Below the pieces are notes generated by a model. The model worked only from the letters and a program-made list of their open reading frames with translations. It was not told the origin of the DNA and searched no databases. Made by a program: the position numbers and the translations under genes. 20,180 nt of DNA from Deltaproteobacteria bacterium (GTDB taxonomy: Bacteria > Bdellovibrionota_C > UBA2361 > SZUA-149 > JAITKM01), in the NCBI GenBank assembly GCA_031278395.1, contig JAITKM010000030.1, positions 1-20,180 of the forward strand, in the 5' to 3' direction. Each line of letters begins with the position of its first letter. Positions within the stretch are counted from its first letter, which is position 1. This document shows positions 15,446 to 20,180 of the stretch, piece after piece.

Positions 15446-16204
15446 CTACGACTCTTTCTTAAAATCATAGTTTGGCAGTTTGGCGATTTTAATTCCGTAT
15501 TTATCCGGCGAGCGAGTAATCACGGTAACTGCAATTACTCTAGCGACAAACTCAGAATTTTCTTTGCTTAACAAACCTTTTCGCACTAACGTGAAATAAT
15601 CACGACTTTTTCCCTCATTAATTGCGCGCCTAACTCTCGCAGGTCCAGCATTATAAGCGGCTAAAGCAAGATACCAGTCGTCAAACTTATGATACAAATC
15701 AACCAGATACATACATGCAGCTTTGGTTGAAAGTTCCACATTAAGTCGGTCATCTCGCGTATCATTAACGACTAACCCGTATTTCTGAGCTGTGTAAGGC
15801 ATAAACTGCCACATACCGCCAGCGCCAGCGTGACTTTTGACATTTGGATTAAAATTACTTTCGACCAGAGCAACATTAATCAGAGTTTCTGGAACACCAA
15901 ACTGGTGAAACAAAGACTCAATAACTCCTTCATATGAAATACGTCGCTCAAGAGAAACTTTAATGGTTCGAGGTTTTTTAGTATAAAAATCAATAAACTT
16001 CTGGACTTGTGAGTTACGAACTAGCTCCATATCTGGATAATAATTCACAGAACCATAGTAACGCTTTATTTCTTCTGGGCTTTTTACTCTTGCTAAGTCA
16101 ACTTCGTCATCATCATTAAAAACTTCATGAATAGACGAACAGCTCGCGAAAATCAGGAAAAAAAGAGTAAAAAATATTTTTCCGTATAAAAAATTTAGTT
16201 TCAT
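15446..16204 (-). CDS. Membrane-bound lytic transglycosylase (SLT domain) lipoprotein
   Basis: 252 residues. Lytic transglycosylases cleave peptidoglycan glycan strands to 1,6-anhydro products in the periplasm. The N-terminal hydrophobic segment ends in LIFASC, a slightly atypical lipobox with the lipidated cysteine at C22. The SLT domain spans about 90-235. Catalytic glutamate E115 is in ALVESNFNP, followed by SHAGAGGMWQFMP (from about 125) and AAYNAGPARVRRAI, all in family order as in MltD-type enzymes. There are no LysM repeats after the domain, so it is shorter than MltD. The nearest following gene on the same strand is the ATPase, separated by 144 bases with inverted repeats, so they are probably independent. 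Its role could be wall turnover or opening the wall for an envelope machine. Confidence 0.92.
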   Translation of the reverse strand: MKLNFLYGKIFFTLFFLIFASCSSIHEVFNDDDEVDLARVKSPEEIKRYYGSVNYYPDMELVRNSQVQKFIDFYTKKPRTIKVSLERRISYEGVIESLFHQFGVPETLINVALVESNFNPNVKSHAGAGGMWQFMPYTAQKYGLVVNDTRDDRLNVELSTKAACMYLVDLYHKFDDWYLALAAYNAGPARVRRAINEGKSRDYFTLVRKGLLSKENSEFVARVIAVTVITRSPDKYGIKIAKLPNYDFKKES

Positions 16205-16627
16205 TCAAAGATTTATCTATCTTGAACATCCACCCTAGCCATAACCCTAACCTTTCAAGAAAGATAACCAAAATTCCTATGTTAATGTTAATAAAACCAT
16301 AAATTAAAAATCATTTGCTTAAAACTCTTACTTCCAAATGTGTATTTAATTCACAGCCTCAAACCAATCATCAATTTAGGCGAAACTGCCCTACCAAAAA
16401 TTAGATGATGGCGAAAGGAGAAAAGCTCCTATCAAAACTAGAATAATAATTCAACATTCGGCAAAATTAATATTTTTATTAACATATTTTTATTATTAAT
16501 TTTTAACATGTTATAATAATTGATATTTATATCTTGACAGATTTTAATTTAAGATTAAAACGGTAAGGGATTTTTATTTATCTTATCTGAAGGATATCTT
16601 TAATAATTCAGGTTCCTTAATGTTTTT
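16205..16627. other. Long divergent intergenic region with a foldable element
   Basis: About 420 bases between divergent transglycosylase and batD genes with no open frame I can support. It contains the stem-loop element at 16364-16430, a TATAAT hexamer at 16512-16517, and a perfect TTGACA at 16534-16539. The TTGACA lacks a good -10 at 16-18 bases. The start region of batD has no Shine-Dalgarno sequence. Confidence 0.45.
16364..16430. promoter_or_regulatory. Candidate structured RNA element (two stem-loops)
   Basis: CCAATCATCAATTT (16364-16377) pairs with AAATTAGATGATGG (16398-16411) over about 13 pairs with two single-base bulges. It is capped by a smaller AGGC/GCCT-type stem. Directly after it, AGGAG (16416-16420) pairs with CTCCT (16426-16430). 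It matches no riboswitch class that I recognise. Either strand could form it: 5' leader of batD (+) or of the transglycosylase (-). Confidence 0.4.
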
Positions 16628-18556
16628 ATGTCTATTTGCGCTATGAAAAATTACCTAATTAACAAATTATTTTTTTTGCTAGTATTAATAATCTGTTTTG
16701 CTACCAACTCGTGGGCTGAAATTGATGTGCAAATTAAGACTTCAGCCGAAGAAATTACAGTTTCGGATTTTGTCAATTTAGACGTCTCCTTCACTGATAA
16801 TAGTCCAAATTCTGCGCCTTTTAAGTTAAAATTTTACACAAATGATAATTTCACAATTCGTCAGTCTGGGAAGTTTTCTAAAATATCCATTATTAATGGG
16901 GTTACAAATTCAACTTTGACCTATCAATATGTTTTTGCGCCAGATCCAAACTTAAAAGCAGGCAAATACAAACTGCCTCAAGGTTACTTAGACTTTGGTC
17001 ATGGAAATGTTCAAAACTTAAAAGAGATAACTATTAATGTAGTTGACATTCCGAGTGTTCAAGCTAACTCTGCGCCTTCTGCTAACGCTGGCAATAATAA
17101 TAGTTATGTCCCTACGAACTCAGCTCCAATTACTTTTTCACATAGCGTTAGCACGCTAACTCCATATTTAGGGCAGCAAGTTTATTACCAAGCTCAGATT
17201 AAAGCTCAAGTCCCGTTGGTGCAGGCTGCAATTTCTGAAGCTGATTTTCCTAAAATGTGGTTTCAATCTTTGGGGGAGGCTAAAGAATCAATTGTTGCTG
17301 AAGGCAATACCACCCTGCGAGTTATTTCTTCTGAGACAGCACTTTATCCTTTGGAAACTGGAGAAATTGTTATTCCTGCCCGCACTACTGAGGTTCAAAT
17401 TCAAAGCCGAGCTGCAAGAGGCAATAGTCTACTATCCATGGATGACGATATGTTTTCAATCTTTGGGGGCGGAATCTTAGCGCCTAGTTTTGGCAAATTG
17501 GCTGAAACCAAACGTTTGGTTGCGCCAGCTCTGACTTTAAAAGCTAAGCCGCTGCCTAAACCACCGTTTGCGCAAAAGTATATTCCGGTTGGAGAAGTTC
17601 AGCTCAGCACAACTTTGGATAAACAAGAAATTGCAGAAGGTGAAAGTCTGACCTTAAAAATAACGCTTACGGGTGATGCGCATTTAGGGCTTTTTGATTT
17701 GCCGGATATTCAAGACAACCTTGATTTTAAAATTTACCCCGAAGACCCAACTCTCAAGACTAGTTTGTTGTCTCAGAAGCTGATTCAGGAAAAGAGTTTT
17801 AATTTTGCTATCGTGCCTAAAAAATCAGGAGAATTAACTATCCCAACTTTTAAAATTTTGACTTTTAACCCAGAAACTCAAAAATATAAGGTGTTAAATT
17901 CCAAAAGCATAAAAATCAAGGTTAAGCCTAGTCAGGGGTTAAGTGACTCAAATGTTCCTGTTGCCAGCGCTCAAAATCAGCAGTTTGAGGTAACTAAGGT
18001 TGAGGTTAATCCAGAGGAGGATGTCGCGTTGCAGCCTGCGCTAGACGGTAAACAAATTTTATCTTTTGGCAAAGCTAAGCTTTTGAGCGCGCCAACTTGG
18101 ATGTGGGGGTTAATTGGAATAATTGTGATAGTTTTGCCTGGTAGTTTTTTTATTCTAAAAACCAGGCGGAAAAGACAGTTAATTTTGGCGAATAATCCAA
18201 AACTTGCTAAAAAATTAAATGCTTACAATGTTGCCATGCAAGCCATCAATCAACTTTTTAAAGATGAAAATTTTGACAAGTTAGCGCCTATTTTATTGCG
18301 TTATCTTGGTGATAAATTCATGGTGGTTGGGGAAAGTTTAACAGCTAAAGAGGCTGAAAACTTAGTTTTGCAGAATTTGAATAATTCCCAACTTGCGACA
18401 AAAGTTCGAGAGTTAATTAATAATTTGGAAAGCCAAAAATACGGACAGACTGATTTAATTCAATCCTCTCACACCAGCTCTTCGGCGCTGCGAATCGGGC
18501 AAGGTAAAAAAAATGTCATGACACTTATTCAAGAAATTGAAAGGGCCTTTTTTTAA
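16628..18556 (+). CDS. batD: BatD-family protein (Bacteroides aerotolerance operon type)
   Basis: 642 residues. BatD proteins are envelope proteins usually encoded with BatA/BatB (von Willebrand factor A), BatC/E and a MoxR ATPase. A signal peptide is visible: MKNYLINK, hydrophobic LFFLLVLIICFAT, then SWA before E. The start may therefore be the second ATG at 16643 and not the one at 16628. Neither has a Shine-Dalgarno sequence. Residues about 30-480 are beta-rich periplasmic domains, including repeated EEITVSDFVNLDVSF and KQEIAEGESLTLKITLTGD, both typical of BatD. A membrane helix at about 490-510 is followed by basic KTRRKR and a helical cytoplasmic tail of about 130 residues. None of the other bat genes are present. 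A short AAAG/CTTT hairpin plus T-run overlaps the stop codon and may terminate transcription. Confidence 0.85.
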   Translation: MSICAMKNYLINKLFFLLVLIICFATNSWAEIDVQIKTSAEEITVSDFVNLDVSFTDNSPNSAPFKLKFYTNDNFTIRQSGKFSKISIINGVTNSTLTYQYVFAPDPNLKAGKYKLPQGYLDFGHGNVQNLKEITINVVDIPSVQANSAPSANAGNNNSYVPTNSAPITFSHSVSTLTPYLGQQVYYQAQIKAQVPLVQAAISEADFPKMWFQSLGEAKESIVAEGNTTLRVISSETALYPLETGEIVIPARTTEVQIQSRAARGNSLLSMDDDMFSIFGGGILAPSFGKLAETKRLVAPALTLKAKPLPKPPFAQKYIPVGEVQLSTTLDKQEIAEGESLTLKITLTGDAHLGLFDLPDIQDNLDFKIYPEDPTLKTSLLSQKLIQEKSFNFAIVPKKSGELTIPTFKILTFNPETQKYKVLNSKSIKIKVKPSQGLSDSNVPVASAQNQQFEVTKVEVNPEEDVALQPALDGKQILSFGKAKLLSAPTWMWGLIGIIVIVLPGSFFILKTRRKRQLILANNPKLAKKLNAYNVAMQAINQLFKDENFDKLAPILLRYLGDKFMVVGESLTAKEAENLVLQNLNNSQLATKVRELINNLESQKYGQTDLIQSSHTSSSALRIGQGKKNVMTLIQEIERAFF

Positions 18557-18702
18557 ACTTAACATTTTAAAAACACACATATTTTTTTAATTTTTAAAAA
18601 AAATACTAATTTTTTTTTAAACATATGCCGTATAAAGACAAAAACTCTCCATAACCAGGGTAGTCTTATATTTTAATATTAATTTTTTTATTATGAGGTT
18701 TT

Positions 18703-20180
18703 ATGAGTGAACGTATATCAAGTCAAACAAGAAATAAAAATCAAAAGCAAACACAAAGTAAAGACAAGGAGATCAAACAGAAAGCGACAATCGCTGAGGC
18801 TGCCCAAACTCGAGCAGCGCAACATGCTAACCAAGAAAAATTAGTTTTTATAGGCAAGGATAATAAAGTAATAAATGTTGATGCGAATACGAAGATACTT
18901 AATCGAGTAGGTAATAAAAATGAGTTTTCGTTGGTGTATGGTAGAAACAACAACTTATATTACGATAAACCAGTAAATCTGCTTGTCGATGGGGAATTAG
19001 TGGAGGCAAAATATAAAGGAAGAGAGAAGATAAGCTCTAATACTGATATAACAACTCAAGCAGCGCAACATGCTAACCAAGAAGGATTAGTTTTTATAGA
19101 CAAGGACAATAAAGTAATAAATGTTGATGCGAATACGAAGATACTTATGATAGTAGGTAATAAACATGAATTTTCGTCGCTGTATGGTAGAGACAACTCA
19201 TTTTACGATAAAACACTTAGCAATTCAAAAAGACCACCAGTAAAGCTGCTTGTCAATGGGGAATTTGTGGAGGCAAGATATAAAGGAAAAATGGCAATCC
19301 TCCCCCAATCCTCTAACACACAAGAATCCCAGTCAAATATATCACAGCAGGGAGGGATAACACCAGTTGTTACGGGAGTTCAAAATCAGACGGATCAGAA
19401 GATTAACATCGACGCGACAAATAAAGAAGATATAAAACCAACTTCCCAAGAAGTTCTGTCTCGAGAAAATTTTCATTTGGAAAAATTTACTCGACCGGCT
19501 CGAATATTTAGTAGGGTATTAAGTGTAGGTGTCGAAATATCAGTACCAGATGGTTATACCGTTAGTTATAAAAATGGTGATTATGTCTTATCCGAAGATA
19601 AGACCAAGGAAACAGCAGCCCAAAAAATTCTGTCTCAAGAAAAAAAAGGTTACCATTTAGAAAACGTAAATGGGAGAGTGGTTGAAGTAGAAAATGGTTC
19701 TGTCTATTGTTATGAAAAGACCACTGTAAGGGGTCGTGAGATACCTGTCAAATGCAAAATTGAAAGCCGGAAAACAGAAAGCCCTACAAAAGTTCGGCCT
19801 CAACAAAATATTGAAAGCCGGAAAACAGAAAGCTCTACAAAAGTTCGGCCTCAACAAAATGTTGAACATGAAAAATTACTTTTTAAAGACAAGGACAATA
19901 ACCTAATAGTTAGTAATCCAGATACACAGATTGAAATTAAATATAACGGAAGAAGAAAATTTTCGTCGCTGAAAGGGGTAAAATTACAAGAAGGAGACCC
20001 AGTAACCCTAAAAATCGACAACAAAAAAGTTATCGTAACTTACCAAGGAAAAGCGAAAGAAAACCAACTTTATAATATACTAGGAGCTAATATTGAGCAA
20101 TTCAGAGAAGATAACACTCCTGAAGAAAATGCTTCGCTTACAGAGGGGATTAAAAGTGGTATGCGGCAATTAAGCTCAGA
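18703..20180 (+). CDS. Partial repetitive hydrophilic protein, open at right edge, possible secreted or effector-type protein
   Basis: An ATG at 18703 opens 492 codons without a stop to the window end. GAGG at 18695-18698 lies 4 bases before it. There is no signal peptide or membrane segment. Residues 1-37 are Q, K, S and T rich. Module A occurs at about 38-109 and 120-196 as near-identical copies (LVFI-x-KDNKVINVDANTKIL, then EFS-x-x-YGR and K/R-YKG). A diverged third copy is at about 388-452 (LLFKDKDNNLI, RKFSSLKG, YQGK). Between them a second module occurs twice, sharing Q-[EK]-[VI]-L-S-[RQ]-E and HLE, and a 17-residue unit, IESRKTES[PS]TKVRPQQN, is tandemly repeated. I recognise no family. 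Internal repeats, polar composition and no export signal are compatible with a secreted effector or surface protein, but that is inference. Confidence 0.75.
   Translation, partial: MSERISSQTRNKNQKQTQSKDKEIKQKATIAEAAQTRAAQHANQEKLVFIGKDNKVINVDANTKILNRVGNKNEFSLVYGRNNNLYYDKPVNLLVDGELVEAKYKGREKISSNTDITTQAAQHANQEGLVFIDKDNKVINVDANTKILMIVGNKHEFSSLYGRDNSFYDKTLSNSKRPPVKLLVNGEFVEARYKGKMAILPQSSNTQESQSNISQQGGITPVVTGVQNQTDQKINIDATNKEDIKPTSQEVLSRENFHLEKFTRPARIFSRVLSVGVEISVPDGYTVSYKNGDYVLSEDKTKETAAQKILSQEKKGYHLENVNGRVVEVENGSVYCYEKTTVRGREIPVKCKIESRKTESPTKVRPQQNIESRKTESSTKVRPQQNVEHEKLLFKDKDNNLIVSNPDTQIEIKYNGRRKFSSLKGVKLQEGDPVTLKIDNKKVIVTYQGKAKENQLYNILGANIEQFREDNTPEENASLTEGIKSGMRQLSS
18814..19146 (+). repeat. 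Long direct repeat inside the right-edge gene
   Basis: An 87-base unit at 18814-18900 recurs at 19060-19146 with four differing bases. The copies are 246 bases (82 codons) apart, so the frame is kept. Similarity continues at the protein level for another 40-50 residues beyond each unit, which implies duplication of a whole module. Confidence 0.85.
19759..19860 (+). repeat. 51-base tandem repeat, two copies
   Basis: Units 19759-19809 and 19810-19860 differ at one base (CCT versus TCT, proline to serine). The unit is 17 codons, so copy-number change keeps the frame. A decayed third start (NVEHEK) follows. Confidence 0.9.

Noticed and set aside
16534-16562. TTGACA promoter for batD
   Set aside because: The -35 is perfect, but no acceptable -10 occurs 16-18 bases later (the sequence there is AAAACG-like), so I did not list it as a promoter.
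18607-18634. Sigma-28-like promoter before the repetitive right-edge gene (GCCGTATA)
   Set aside because: Only GCCG plus one base fits, the spacing is off by one, and the -35 lies in a poly-T run. It is much weaker than the site before motA.
19657-19869. 70-codon - strand frame with a duplicated segment
   Set aside because: The duplication is the mirror of the 51-base tandem repeat in the + strand gene. There is no independent evidence of coding.
1-20180. tRNA or rRNA genes, integrase or transposase genes
   Set aside because: I saw no T-loop type sequence in a cloverleaf context, no ribosomal RNA signatures and no recombinase motifs in any frame. A covariance-model scan would be needed to be certain.

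Overview
This is a 20 kb, AT-rich stretch from a Gram-negative bacterium. Evidence for that cell type is a lipobox lytic transglycosylase, a MotA/MotB stator pair with a peptidoglycan-binding domain, and a BatD protein with a signal peptide and one membrane anchor. Several proteins (the adenosine-kinase-type PfkB enzyme, the M16 peptidase, DUF971 and a small H-box protein) look proteobacterial, perhaps alphaproteobacterial. I cannot fix the lineage from sequence alone. Accessory genes (HsdS, an AAA/DUF4143 ATPase, repetitive proteins) suggest an uncultured or host-associated organism, which is inference.

Layout from left to right. Positions 1-1363 hold the tails of two convergent type I specificity subunits: the last 22 codons of one on the + strand at the window edge and a full hsdS on the - strand. 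Positions 1663-2013 encode a 116-residue protein resembling type III secretion inner-rod proteins. It ends in a hairpin-rich bidirectional terminator. Positions 2040-7474 form a tight - strand operon, transcribed in the order GT2 glycosyltransferase, PfkB kinase, membrane-anchored HEAT-repeat protein with a hydrolase-like domain that lacks the serine, small H-box protein, M16 peptidase. The last four of these genes overlap by 1-4 bases. A divergent pgeF (purine nucleoside phosphorylase) follows at 7563-8324.

Positions 8714-11305 encode a large exported protein with nine six-cysteine repeats, an EF-hand pair and a beta-rich tail. Then come motB and motA on the - strand with a sigma-28-like promoter, a DUF971 gene, a DUF4143 ATPase, a lytic transglycosylase lipoprotein, an orphan batD, and an open reading frame of at least 492 codons made of internal repeats that runs off the right edge.

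How the genes may work together: motA/motB form one functional unit (flagellar stator). The five-gene operon mixes envelope glycosylation, nucleoside or sugar phosphorylation, signalling and proteolysis with no obvious single pathway. The inner-rod-like gene and the repetitive right-edge gene could both relate to a secretion system encoded elsewhere, but the window does not show that system.
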